NCBI RefSeq assembly: GCF_001514195.1
Contig: NZ_KQ948744.1
Location: 62,001 to 126,000, forward strand
Direction: 5' to 3'
Source of the DNA: Streptomyces griseorubiginosus
GTDB lineage: Bacteria; Actinomycetota; Actinomycetes; Streptomycetales; Streptomycetaceae
Length of the DNA: 64,000 bases
Shown here: positions 25,357 through 33,753 of the stretch, piece by piece
Layout: each line of letters starts with the position of its first letter
Numbering within the stretch: the stretch's first letter is position 1
Translations under genes and position numbers: made by a program
Notes under the pieces: model-generated
The model's input: only the letters and a program-made list of their open reading frames with translations
Database searches by the model: none
What the model was told of the DNA's origin: nothing

Positions 25357-27111
25357 TCAGCGTTGGAGGCTTGGCGACAGGGGGACCCAGCGGTGCGGGG
25401 TGTGGAGGTCGACCGCGTCTCGTCCGGCGCTGATCTTCAGGCCCGCGGCGGCGCAGCAGTAGGCGAGGACATCGGCGCCGTAGGGGAACGCGTGCTTGCG
25501 CTGCCAGAAACGGAACGTCCAGTACGCCTCCGGGTCCGAGTCGTGCGGCCCTGTGTGGATCTCGTCGCCCGCGACGATCTCGCCGTCACGGGCGAGGGCG
25601 CCGAACGTCCCGCCCTTAGGGTTGAAGTAGACCCCGTAGGCCGTGGTGCCCGCCGATATCGCGCGCAGTACCGCGTTGTCGCTGGGCATGTACCCGTCCT
25701 GGGCGATGACGCAGCCACCGGGGGTGCCGGCCACGCCGCTGACGCCCACGTAACGCAGGGACTCGTCGTAGTCCATCGGGTCGAAGGGCGCGTGGTCGCG
25801 GTCGGCGCGCGGGCAGTGGGCGGGGTCGGCGCCGAGCCGTCGTATCAACTCGTCCTCGTCCAGGCCCTGTACGAAGCAGACACCGAGCCCTTCGGTGTAC
25901 AGCGGTTCGCTGCCGAAGGCGGCGATCAGGGCGTCCGCGGCCTCCTGTGCGGCGACCTCCTGCGGAGGCAGCTCGATCGCTCCGGGCAGGTCCCGGACGA
26001 GCGGCGCGAGCGGAGTGGTCAGCAGCAGCCGGCCCGGTGACCAGGGTGGCGCCTGCGGTGTCCATACGTCCGCCCCGGCGTCGATCAGCGCGCGCACTGT
26101 GGCGTCGTCCATGCTGTGGACGGCGTACCAGAGGGGGGTGTGGTCGTCGTGGTCGCGTACGTCGACGTCCGTGACGTGAGGGAGGAGCGCGCTCACCGCT
26201 TCCGCCGAGCCCTGTTCCGCGGTGAGGTGGAGCGGAGTGGTGCCTTGCCATCCGACGGCGGCCTCGGGCGGGGCGCCGCCCTCTAGCCGGGCCCGGATCA
26301 GGGCCGCGTCACCCCAGTCGCGGTAGCCGATTCCCTTCCAGTCGGCTTGGGGCACATAGCGCAGGCGGGCCTCCTCCTCGCGCTGCCGTGCCTCGCGCTG
26401 GCGCCGGTCGAGGGGTGGTGCGAGGAGCGCCGGTGGGCCGCTCACCTCCATGGTCGTGAACGTGGTCGGCGGTTCGTCCTGATCCGGGGGTCCGAGGTCG
26501 GGCCAGACCTCGTGGGCCCTCCGGGACGCGGTGAGGAGCGCGGCCGTGTCGACGGGGGTGCGGGTCTCGGGTACGCCCTCGTCCGGCCACTCGACCACCA
26601 ACTGCGTGGCACCCGGGGGTGGGAGCTCCGGCAGATACAGGTCCACGTCGGTCTTGAAGAGCGACCTGCGGGAGTGATGCAGGCCCGGATCCAACGGGAT
26701 CAGTCCTACGGCCTGCTCGGTCGCCGCCTGCCTGGTCAGGCCGTCGGGGCCGGTGTACTCGATCCCCCGCATCACGGTGCCGTCCAGCGAGGTCACCCGG
26801 CGTCCGTCGGAGAACAGCAGCCCCACGCGGAGTCCTGACTGGCGCCGTGGTCCCCCGCTCTGCCTGCGGGCCCTGCGGAACACCGACAGATGCAGGGTGA
26901 CCGACCGGGGCCACACGGACCACCCCGTCACCACCACCCGCGTCTCCGCCCCCACCCCGACCACGTCGAGCTGCGGCACCAGCGCGGGCGCGAACCGGTC
27001 GACGGGCGGCACGTACCGCCCCTCGTCCTCCCCGGCCGGCCCTAACCACGCCATCGCGCCCCGCTCGGCGGCCGGCTCCTCAGCGAGAACCAGATCATCG
27101 AAGAAACCCAT
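25357..27111 (-). CDS. Ankyrin-repeat protein with large flanking domains
   Basis: 584 aa from ATG 27111 (MGFFDDLVLAEEP). Residues about 30-220 form a beta-rich domain of unknown type. A charged coiled segment (DRRQREARQREEEARLRY, about 268-285) precedes two or three ankyrin repeats (GTTPLHLTAEQGSAEAV and HTPLWYAVHSMDDATV, about 325-395). The C-terminal 170 residues are a separate domain rich in aromatic residues, containing D-E-I-H-T-G. It may be a protein-interaction module with an enzymatic or immunity-like tail; no function is claimed. Confidence 0.78.
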   Translation of the reverse strand: MGFFDDLVLAEEPAAERGAMAWLGPAGEDEGRYVPPVDRFAPALVPQLDVVGVGAETRVVVTGWSVWPRSVTLHLSVFRRARRQSGGPRRQSGLRVGLLFSDGRRVTSLDGTVMRGIEYTGPDGLTRQAATEQAVGLIPLDPGLHHSRRSLFKTDVDLYLPELPPPGATQLVVEWPDEGVPETRTPVDTAALLTASRRAHEVWPDLGPPDQDEPPTTFTTMEVSGPPALLAPPLDRRQREARQREEEARLRYVPQADWKGIGYRDWGDAALIRARLEGGAPPEAAVGWQGTTPLHLTAEQGSAEAVSALLPHVTDVDVRDHDDHTPLWYAVHSMDDATVRALIDAGADVWTPQAPPWSPGRLLLTTPLAPLVRDLPGAIELPPQEVAAQEAADALIAAFGSEPLYTEGLGVCFVQGLDEDELIRRLGADPAHCPRADRDHAPFDPMDYDESLRYVGVSGVAGTPGGCVIAQDGYMPSDNAVLRAISAGTTAYGVYFNPKGGTFGALARDGEIVAGDEIHTGPHDSDPEAYWTFRFWQRKHAFPYGADVLAYCCAAAGLKISAGRDAVDLHTPHRWVPLSPSLQR

Positions 27112-27499
27112 AGGCAGAGCGTTGCACGGGGCACTGACAGTGGCGGTGGTGCGCGGTTGGTGGGACGAGGGGGAGGGGGAGGGGACTGCGGGCGCGCCGG
27201 GGTGAGAGGAGGCCGCCGGAAAGCCCCGGCGGGCGGTTGCCAGGGCTGCCCGCAGGCTCCCGTACGGGCCTCGGTGACCTGATGAAACCCCGTGGGAAGG
27301 GCACTCGAAAGGCGACCCGGTGTGTCGCACCACCCGCGGATGGCGTGCGCACCATGCTTGCCCGAGCAAGGCCGATTCCAACGGTCACACCGAGCGTGCT
27401 CCCCTCCAGAGCACCCGCTCCCCCCGACCCGGCGTGGCGTGGCGCACTTTTGCAAGCGGGTGCTTGCAATAGTTAGCGGGGGTGAGGCAAGGTAGACGC
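27112..27499. other. Intergenic region upstream of the XRE-HbhA cluster
   Basis: A 388-base gap between divergent genes. Apart from the XRE-proximal palindrome at 27450-27469, no gene or RNA structure was recognised. GC-rich low-complexity stretches occur at 27160-27200. Confidence 0.5.
27450..27469. promoter_or_regulatory. 8-bp-arm palindrome upstream of the XRE gene
   Basis: TTGCAAGC-GGGT-GCTTGCAA is a perfect 20-bp dyad, 30 bases before ATG 27500. Its position and symmetry suit an autoregulatory operator for the encoded helix-turn-helix protein. Confidence 0.62.
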
Positions 27500-28021
27500 A
27501 TGGCATCGCTCAACGTCGGCAATCTCGGTGAGTATCTGCGTGAACAGCGGCGCACCGCGCAGCTGTCGCTCAGGCAGCTCGCCGACGCCGCCGGGGTGTC
27601 CAATCCGTATCTGAGCCAGATCGAGCGCGGGCTGCGCAAGCCGAGCGCGGAGGTGTTGCAGCAGGTCGCCAAGGCCCTGCGGATCTCCGCCGAGACGCTG
27701 TACGTGCGGGCCGGCATCCTCGACGCCGAGCGGGACCGGGACGACGTGGAGACACGTGCGGTCATCCTCGCCGATCCCACGCTCAACGAGCGGCAGAAGC
27801 AGGTGCTGCTCCAGATCTACGAGTCCTTCCGCAAGGAGAACGGCTTCGAGATCGCCCCGGCCGACGCGGCCCCCGCGCAGGACGGCACACGGACCGGCGC
27901 ACAGAGCGACCCGCAGAACGACAGCGACGTCCAGGACAGTGACGTACTGGACGGCACCGCCGTTGAAGACACCCGTACGACCGACGGCAGCGACGCCGAC
28001 CCGCACCAGACGGCCAGTTGA
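27500..28021 (+). CDS. XRE-family regulator upstream of hbhA (Rv0474-like)
   Basis: 173 aa. The helix-turn-helix spans residues about 8-65 (LRQLADAAGVSNPYLSQIERG). The C-terminus is acidic and repetitive (DSDVQDSDVLDG). The order XRE-HbhA-DUF2516 is also found in mycobacteria (Rv0474-Rv0475-Rv0476), which supports orthology. A perfect palindrome lies upstream. It probably regulates this cluster. Confidence 0.88.
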   Translation: MASLNVGNLGEYLREQRRTAQLSLRQLADAAGVSNPYLSQIERGLRKPSAEVLQQVAKALRISAETLYVRAGILDAERDRDDVETRAVILADPTLNERQKQVLLQIYESFRKENGFEIAPADAAPAQDGTRTGAQSDPQNDSDVQDSDVLDGTAVEDTRTTDGSDADPHQTAS

Positions 28022-28104
28022 GTCAGGACCCGGCTCGACAGCTCGCCGACCGGCACGCGGGACCCAAAACCCTCAGCAGAAAGCGACCCGGGAGGACCAT
28101 CACC

Positions 28105-28782
28105 ATGGCCATCACCGACGACATCCGCAAGGCCGTAAAGGACCCGACCCCGCTCTACTTCCTCGCCGGCGCCGGTGACCTGGCCTTCCAGGAGGCCAAG
28201 AAGGTGCCCGGCCTGGTGGAGCAGCTCCGCGCCGAGGCGCCGTCCCGGATCGAGGCCGTGCGCGGCACCGACCCGAAGGTGGTCCAGGAGAAGGCCCAGG
28301 CGCGCGCCAAGGAGGCCGGCGCCAAGGTCAAGGAGACGCAGGAGACCCTTCAGGCGAAGTTCGGTGAGTTCTTCACCAGCCTGGACGGCGACATCAAGAA
28401 GCTCGGCTCCACCCTCGACGCCGACCTGAAGAAGCTCGGCGAGTCCGCCCAGGACTTCGCCCTGCGCAGCGTGGGCGTGGCCGCCGAGTACGCCGTCAAG
28501 GCCCGTGAGACCTACGAGAAGGTCGCCGAGCACGGTGAGCAGGCCGTGAAGACCTGGCGCGGCGAGGCCGCCGAGGAGATCGAGGAACTGGCGATCGCCG
28601 TCGAGCCCGACGCCGAGCCGGGCGACATCAAGGTCGCGACCCCGGCCACGGTCGCCAAGCCCGCCACCGCCACCGCCACGACCGCCGCCCCTGCGCCGGC
28701 CCCGGCCAAGAAGACGGCCCCCGCCGCCAAGAAGGCCACCCCGCGCAAGACCGCGCCGAAGAAGACCCCGCCCGCGAAGTAA
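28105..28782 (+). CDS. Heparin-binding hemagglutinin (HbhA)-like protein
   Basis: 225 aa from ATG 28105 after GGGAGGA. A short hydrophobic stretch (PLYFLAGAGDLAF) is followed by a long coiled coil (about residues 30-165), and the C-terminus is a Lys/Ala/Pro-rich tail (about 180-225) with repeats such as KKTAPAAKKA. This layout matches mycobacterial HBHA, whose tail binds heparan sulfate and whose coil associates with membranes or intracellular lipid. In a soil Streptomyces the role is more likely envelope or lipid related than adhesion; that is inference. Confidence 0.85.
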   Translation: MAITDDIRKAVKDPTPLYFLAGAGDLAFQEAKKVPGLVEQLRAEAPSRIEAVRGTDPKVVQEKAQARAKEAGAKVKETQETLQAKFGEFFTSLDGDIKKLGSTLDADLKKLGESAQDFALRSVGVAAEYAVKARETYEKVAEHGEQAVKTWRGEAAEEIEELAIAVEPDAEPGDIKVATPATVAKPATATATTAAPAPAPAKKTAPAAKKATPRKTAPKKTPPAK

Positions 28783-28808
28783 GTCACCCCGCGGGACGGA
28801 TCAGGGTT

Positions 28809-28841
28809 ACGGGCCGGGCACTTACCGAGTGCCCGGCCCGT
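28809..28841. terminator. Perfect 14-bp hairpin terminator after hbhA
   Basis: ACGGGCCGGGCACT and its reverse complement are separated by TACCG and followed by TGT. It lies 27 bases after the hbhA stop. Confidence 0.85.
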
Positions 28842-28918
28842 TGTCCGGGTAGCTGACTCGCGGGAGCGGGTACGGTGACCGCGTAATCGCTCAATCGCGT
28901 AATGACGAGCCGAGTCGG

Positions 28919-29275
28919 GTGGTGGACGTTGTGCTGATGCAGGGGTTCGCAGGCTTCATGTGGCTGCTGAGCATGGCCCTGATCGTTTTCAGCGGTTTCG
29001 CGCTCTTCGACGCCGCCATCCGCCGTGAGGACGCCTACCGCGCGGCAGACAAGAAGACCAAGCCCTTCTGGCTGGTCATCCTCGGGCTGGCCTTCGTGGT
29101 GAACCTGATCTTCAACATCCTGTCGTTCCTGCCGATCATCGGTCTCATCGCCACGATCGTGTACATGGTCGACGTACGTCCGGCGATCCGCGCCCTGCCG
29201 GGCGGCGGCCGCAGCGGCCGGGGCAGGGGTTCGAGCAGCGACGGCCCCTACGGCCCCTACAACGGAGGTCGCTAG
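28919..29275 (+). CDS. DUF2516 membrane protein (Rv0476-like)
   Basis: 118 aa. Two hydrophobic helices (about residues 5-30 and 48-84) flank a loop with RREDAYRAADKKTKPFW, followed by a Gly/Arg/Ser-rich tail. Starts at GTG 28919, GTG 28922 or ATG 28937 are all possible; no strong SD is seen. Conserved next to hbhA across actinobacteria. Function unknown. Confidence 0.8.
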   Translation: MVDVVLMQGFAGFMWLLSMALIVFSGFALFDAAIRREDAYRAADKKTKPFWLVILGLAFVVNLIFNILSFLPIIGLIATIVYMVDVRPAIRALPGGGRSGRGRGSSSDGPYGPYNGGR

Positions 29276-29321
29276 AAGCAACGGAGGTCGCTGGAAGCGC
29301 CCCTCGACCGGCCCGAACCCG

Positions 29322-30623
29322 CTAGCCCTCGCGGTCCAGCAGCAGTACCGCCACGTCGTCCGCCAGCTCGCCCCCGTTGAGCGAGCGCACCTCGTTGACC
29401 GCGGCCCGCAGCAGTTCCTCGCCGCGCAGTCCCTCGGACAACTGGCGGCGGATCATGGCGACCATCCCGTCCTGCCCGAGCCGCTCCCGGCCCTGGCCGA
29501 TGTGTCCCTCGATGAGCCCGTCGGTGTAGAGCATCAGGCTCCACTCGGCGCCCAGCTCGACCTGCATCCGGGGCCAGCGCGCGCCCGGCAGCAGCCCCAG
29601 CGCGGGGCCGTTGTTGTCGTACGGCAGCAGGCGTGCGGGGCGGCCCGGCCGGGCCACCAGCGGTGAGGGATGCCCGGCGAGGCACAGTCCCGCCCGGCGC
29701 CCGTCCGGCGCGATGTCGACCGTGCACAGGGTGGCGAAGATCTCGTCGTCGGAGCGCTCGTGCTCCAGCACCTCCTGGAGCGTGCCGAGCAGTTCGTCCC
29801 CGCACAGGCCCGCCAGGGTCAGCGCCCGCCAGGCGATGCGCAGCTCCACCCCGAGCGCCGCCTCGTCGGGACCGTGTCCGCAGACGTCACCGATCATCGC
29901 GTGCACGGTCCCGTCGGGCGTGCGGACGACGTCGTAGAAGTCCCCGCCGAGCAGGGCCCGCGAGCGCCCCGGCCGGTACCGCGCGGCGAACCGCAGCGAG
30001 GAGCCCTCCAGCAGCGGCGTGGGGAGCAGGCCGCGCTCCAGGCGCCGGTTCTCCTGCGCCCGCACCCGTCCCTCGGCGAGCCTGCGCTCCGCCGAGTCGG
30101 AACGTTTCCTCTCCACGGCGTACCGGATCGCCCGGCTCAGCAGCCGGCCGTCCAGCTCGTCCCGGAAGAGGTAGTCCTGGGCGCCCACCCGTACCGCCTC
30201 CGCGCCTCGCTCGGCGTCTCCGGACGCGGTCAGCGCGAGGACGGCGTGCCGGGGCGCGAGTTCCAGGACGTGCCGGAGTACGGCGAGCTCGTCGTCGTCA
30301 GCGGTACGGCCGGAGCCGGGCAGCGCGAGGTCGAGCAGGATGCAGTGCACGTCGTCCGTGAGCAGCCGCTCGGCCTCGGTGAGGTTGCGGGCGGTGCGGA
30401 CGCGGATCGGCCTGCCGGCGGGGTCCAGGAGTTCGGGTACGACCGTGGAGCCGCCGGGATCGTCCTCGATCACCAGCAGGGTCAGTTGGGTGGCGGCGTT
30501 GTTGTCGACCGTGGCTTCCTTGCGCGGGGCGTCTTCCCTGGAGGGGCCGCCCTTGGGTGCGGCCGGCGCCTGACCACTCTCCGCGGCCGGGATCGCGCGC
30601 TGCCGCGGTATGGGTACGGGCAT
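29322..30623 (-). CDS. Response regulator fused to PP2C (SpoIIE-type) phosphatase
   Basis: 433 aa. Residues about 35-160 form a receiver domain (LLVIEDD acidic pocket, LLDLALPG phospho-acceptor Asp, LTASG Thr region). A coiled linker (about 165-205) leads into a PP2C/SpoIIE phosphatase (about 215-433) with GGDFYDVV, IGDVCGHGPDEA and ADDVAVLLL metal-binding motifs. Such RsbU/RsbP-like proteins dephosphorylate anti-anti-sigma factors, linking a two-component signal to sigma-factor control. The start ATG 30623 has GGAAGGAA upstream. The cognate kinase is not adjacent. Confidence 0.9.
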   Translation of the reverse strand: MPVPIPRQRAIPAAESGQAPAAPKGGPSREDAPRKEATVDNNAATQLTLLVIEDDPGGSTVVPELLDPAGRPIRVRTARNLTEAERLLTDDVHCILLDLALPGSGRTADDDELAVLRHVLELAPRHAVLALTASGDAERGAEAVRVGAQDYLFRDELDGRLLSRAIRYAVERKRSDSAERRLAEGRVRAQENRRLERGLLPTPLLEGSSLRFAARYRPGRSRALLGGDFYDVVRTPDGTVHAMIGDVCGHGPDEAALGVELRIAWRALTLAGLCGDELLGTLQEVLEHERSDDEIFATLCTVDIAPDGRRAGLCLAGHPSPLVARPGRPARLLPYDNNGPALGLLPGARWPRMQVELGAEWSLMLYTDGLIEGHIGQGRERLGQDGMVAMIRRQLSEGLRGEELLRAAVNEVRSLNGGELADDVAVLLLDREG

Positions 30624-30943
30624 GGTCTCGGATTCCTTCCCTCCCCCCGAGGGCACGGTGGGGCGAGGGGTCTCGATCCACCGACGGGGACCATAGCGGG
30701 TGCCGGGCCGGGAAAGGAATGGTGTGCGACACGTGGCTTGGCCGGTCGCCACTGTCATATGCCGCGTTCCGTACCGCAGTTGGACAGGTGACAGGTGTCG
30801 TCGGGATGACGAACGTCACGTTCCCGGCAGGTTTGCGGGGCCGTCAGGGGTGCGGCGCGTCACATGACCTGGGTCTCACGCCGCCGTGGGCCCCGGATCG
30901 GGCGACACTCGCGCAGGCCCACGCCGCCCCCGTGGAGCGTCCC
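30624..30943. other. Intergenic region between phosphatase and NlpC/P60 genes
   Basis: 320 bases without a convincing gene. The left part must hold the promoter of the minus-strand phosphatase gene and the right part lies after the stop of the hydrolase gene. A GACGAACGTCACGTTC stretch (30807-30822) contains a short inverted repeat GAACGTNACGTTC of unknown meaning. Confidence 0.45.
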
Positions 30944-32032
30944 TCACGCGTCCGGTCGCACCACTCCGAGGATCGGCATCGAGCCCGCGCCCGCGAGGGT
31001 CACTGTGCGTCCCGGGCGCGGGGCGTGCACGATCGCGCCCTCGCCGAGGTACATCGCCACATGACTGGCGTCGTCGAAGTAGATGATCAGGTCGCCGGGC
31101 CGCATGTCCTTGATGTCCACGTGCTTGAGCTGCTTCCACTGCTCCTGCGAGGTGCGCGGGATGGGCTTGCCGGCGCTCGCCCAGGCCTGTGAGGTCAGTC
31201 CGGAGCAGTCGTACGAGTCCGGCCCCTCGGCGCCCCATTCGTACGGTTTGCCGATCTGGGTCGTCGCGTACCGGACGGCGATCTTGCCGGCCTCGCTGGC
31301 CTTGCCGTCGATCTCGTCGAGGATGCCGGAGTCCAGCCAGGCGCTCTGGGCCTTGTGGGCCGCCTGCTCCTCCAGTTCGGCGAGGCGCTCCTTCTCCCGC
31401 TCCTCCAGCTGGGATTCGAGCTGCTCGGCCGCCGCGATCTGCTGCTCGACCTTCTTCTTGGCCGCGGCCTTCGCCTTGCGCCCCGCCTCCAGCTTGGTCC
31501 ACTGGGCGGAGGCGTCGTCGGCGTACTGCTTCAAGTCCTGCTGGGTTTGAGTGAGTTCGGCGATGAGGGCCTTGGTGGCGCGCTGGCCCTGGAGGACGCG
31601 GCCGGTGGCGTCCAGGAACTCCTGCGGGTTGTCGCTCAGTATCAACTGGGCCTCGTCCGGGAGGCCGTTGGTGCGGTACTGGGCGGCGGCCGCGGCGCCC
31701 GCGCGGGCCTTGAGCCGCCTGAGCTTCTCCTGGCCCTGCACGATCTTCTTGGCCAGCGCGACGATCTGGGCCGACTGCTGCCGGGCCTTCTCCTCGGCGG
31801 CGTTGTAGGCGTCGGTGGCGACGGCGGCGTCGTGGTACAGCGCGTCGAGACGTTCGCGTACGGCCTCGAGGTCCTTGTTGGTGACGGCGGTGCCGGGGGT
31901 CGGTGAGGCCGTGGGGGAGGGGGTGGGGGTCGGACTCGGGGCGGCGAACGCGGTGGCCGGTGCCGCGAGTACGGCGACCGCGCCGATCACGGTCACGGCC
32001 GTAGCGATCAGACCGCGCTTGCCCGTGCCCAT
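30944..32032 (-). CDS. Secreted NlpC/P60 peptidoglycan hydrolase with coiled coil
   Basis: 362 aa. Signal peptide (about residues 1-30, ending in TAFAAP), a Pro/Thr linker, a long coiled coil (about 50-225) as in RipA/PcsB-type enzymes, and a C-terminal NlpC/P60 domain with catalytic Cys in YDCSGLTSQAW, His in DASHVAMYLG and a third polar residue in IVHAPRPG. It should cleave D-Glu-mDAP/LL-DAP stem-peptide bonds during growth or septation; the coil may keep it autoinhibited. A sigma-E-like promoter lies upstream. Confidence 0.92.
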   Translation of the reverse strand: MGTGKRGLIATAVTVIGAVAVLAAPATAFAAPSPTPTPSPTASPTPGTAVTNKDLEAVRERLDALYHDAAVATDAYNAAEEKARQQSAQIVALAKKIVQGQEKLRRLKARAGAAAAAQYRTNGLPDEAQLILSDNPQEFLDATGRVLQGQRATKALIAELTQTQQDLKQYADDASAQWTKLEAGRKAKAAAKKKVEQQIAAAEQLESQLEEREKERLAELEEQAAHKAQSAWLDSGILDEIDGKASEAGKIAVRYATTQIGKPYEWGAEGPDSYDCSGLTSQAWASAGKPIPRTSQEQWKQLKHVDIKDMRPGDLIIYFDDASHVAMYLGEGAIVHAPRPGRTVTLAGAGSMPILGVVRPDA

Positions 32033-32215
32033 ACCTGTTCCCCCAAAGCTGATTTACCGTCAGTAACTTACGGTGCTCGGGGGATCGTGCCACGTCACAG
32101 CCGAAAACGACAGGGGCCTGCCTGCCCGGCGTACCCCTGCGCGCACCTTCGCGCCTCGCGTCTGTCGGTCCCTCCCCCACTCCTCGCCCCGCGAAGACGA
32201 TCTCCCGGAGTTTGT

Positions 32216-32241
32216 GACGAACGCCTCATGCGGATCGTTCC
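32216..32241 (-). promoter_or_regulatory. Sigma-E-like promoter upstream of the NlpC/P60 gene
   Basis: On the minus strand GGAAC is followed after 16 bases by TCGTC, resembling Streptomyces ECF sigma-E promoters of cell-envelope genes. It lies about 185 bases before the start codon, leaving a long 5' leader. Confidence 0.4.
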
Positions 32242-32623
32242 CGCGGAGGAGGGGCCAGAGTGAGGGCGAGGGGCGCGGGCGCGGTGGTGGGGTCCCGTGA
32301 CGTCGAGTCGGCTGCAAGGGGCGTGCGTCCGCCGGCGACTCGCTCCCGACCGGCGTCCGCGCGCGGTGCTTCCACGTCCCACGGTGCACCGCACTCCGCG
32401 CCGACCGGCGTCCGCGCGCGGTGCTTCCACGCCCCACGGGTGCACCGCGCCCCGCGCGGCGGTCCCCCATCGGAGGACTTGGCGGCCGGCGGGTATCTCA
32501 GCTCAAGGGGCCCCGCGGCCCGGCAGCCCCCACTCCGCCGGCCGCCGGGCGGGCCCACCCCGCACCACCCCAGGCCGGCCGAACCACCCCAGGCCGGCCG
32601 AACCACCCAGGGCCGCCCCCGAG
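32242..32623. repeat. Repeat-rich intergenic region
   Basis: No gene is supported here. A 47-bp direct repeat starting CCGACCGGCGTCCGCGCGCG occurs at 32346-32392 and 32401-32448 with few differences. A 20-bp unit containing CCAGGCCGGCCGA is repeated at about 32561-32605, just after the end of the minus-strand methyltransferase gene. Confidence 0.65.
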
Positions 32624-33436
32624 TCACCTCCGAGGAGCCAACGCCCCCCAAGCCACCGTCACTTCTCCCTGGCGCCAGCGGGAAGGGCCGTCCGTGATCG
32701 GCCAGTCGGTGGTGAGGTGGCGGGCCGTTCGGATCCAGCGCTGGCGGGCGCCGTACGACGCGTAGGGCGCCGCCGCTGCCCACGCGCGGTCGAAGTCGTG
32801 GAGGAAGGCGTGCACCGGTTCGCCCGGGACGTTGCGGTGGATGAGGGCCTTCGGCAACCGTTCGGCGAGGTCGGAAGGCCGGTCGAGGGAGCCCAGCCGG
32901 GTCGCGAAGGTGACCGTCCTGGGCCCCTCGGGGCCGAGTGCGACCCACACGTGCCGACGCCCGATCTCGTCGCAGGTTCCCTCGACGAGCAGTCCGCCCC
33001 GGCAGCCGTCGGAGGCCGGCGCGAGCCGGGCGCACAGCCGCTCCCACACGGCGGCCACCTCGGCCTCGTCGTACTGGCGCAGTACGTTCGCGGCCCGGAT
33101 CAGCAGGGGCCGTTCGCGGACCGGGATCTCGAACCCGCCGTGCCGGAAGACGAGTCCGTCCCGCTCGTAGGGCCGGGCCGCCGCCACCCGCGCCGGTTCG
33201 ATCTCGACGCCGACCACGCGCGTGCGGGGGGCCGTCTCACGGAGCCGGGTGAGCAGTTCGACGGCCGTCCAGGGCGCGGCCCCGTACCCGAGGTCGACCG
33301 CGACCGGATCGGCGGCGCGGCGCAGTGCGGCGCCGTGGGTCGCCGCGATCCAGCGGTCCATGCGGCGCAGCCGGTTGGGGTTGGTCGTCCCGCGCGTGAC
33401 CGTGCCCACGGGGCGAGAGGCGGCACGGGACGTCAT
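32624..33436 (-). CDS. SAM-dependent methyltransferase-like protein
   Basis: 270 aa. Residues about 45-85 form a Rossmann motif I-like segment VDLGYGAAPWTAVELL and motif II VVGVEIEPARV, typical of class I methyltransferases. The C-terminal half ends in W-R-Q-G-E-V-T-V-A-W-G-A. AGGGTA on the plus strand at 33444-33449 (TACCCT on the minus strand) lies seven bases before ATG, so the gene may be leaderless. Adjacent to mshA but divergent. Substrate unknown. Confidence 0.8.
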   Translation of the reverse strand: MTSRAASRPVGTVTRGTTNPNRLRRMDRWIAATHGAALRRAADPVAVDLGYGAAPWTAVELLTRLRETAPRTRVVGVEIEPARVAAARPYERDGLVFRHGGFEIPVRERPLLIRAANVLRQYDEAEVAAVWERLCARLAPASDGCRGGLLVEGTCDEIGRRHVWVALGPEGPRTVTFATRLGSLDRPSDLAERLPKALIHRNVPGEPVHAFLHDFDRAWAAAAPYASYGARQRWIRTARHLTTDWPITDGPSRWRQGEVTVAWGALAPRR

Positions 33437-33508
33437 GTCTAAGAGGGTATGCGGCGGCCCGGGGCCGGTCCGCTGTGCGGGCGGTCGCGCGGGTGGGTCG
33501 CTGCCCGC

Positions 33509-33612
33509 CGGGCCTTCTTACGCGCTCCGCAGCCTTCTTGCGCGCTCCGCAGCCGTCATAACGCGCCCGCGGCCTTCATAACGCGCCCGCAGCCTTCATA
33601 ACGCGCCCCGCT
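33509..33612. repeat. About 20-bp tandem repeat upstream of mshA
   Basis: Five imperfect units of the form GCAGCCTTCATAACGCGCCC (some with CTTCTTRCGCGCTCC) lie head to tail between the divergent methyltransferase and mshA genes. Confidence 0.75.
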
Positions 33613-33664
33613 CTCGAACGGTTGAGCGACCTCGGGTAATACCTCGGCAAAAACCGCCCCGCCA

Positions 33665-33691
33665 GGAATGGGAACGCCTCCCTCCGGTGTT
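33665..33691 (+). promoter_or_regulatory. Sigma-R-like promoter of mshA
   Basis: GGAAT (33665-33669) is followed after 19 bases by GTT (33689-33691), fitting the Streptomyces SigR pattern. Mycothiol biosynthesis by mshA is a known SigR-controlled function. It lies 63 bases before the start codon. Confidence 0.55.
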
Positions 33692-33753
33692 CCTCCCCTC
33701 GGAGGGCCCCCGCACCCTCCGACAGGCATGCCCGCAGCAAGGAGGAACGCCAC

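Noticed and set aside
32033..32215. c-di-AMP (ydaO) riboswitch before the NlpC/P60 gene
   Set aside because: Such riboswitches are common before these genes, but I could not find the conserved core elements in this leader.
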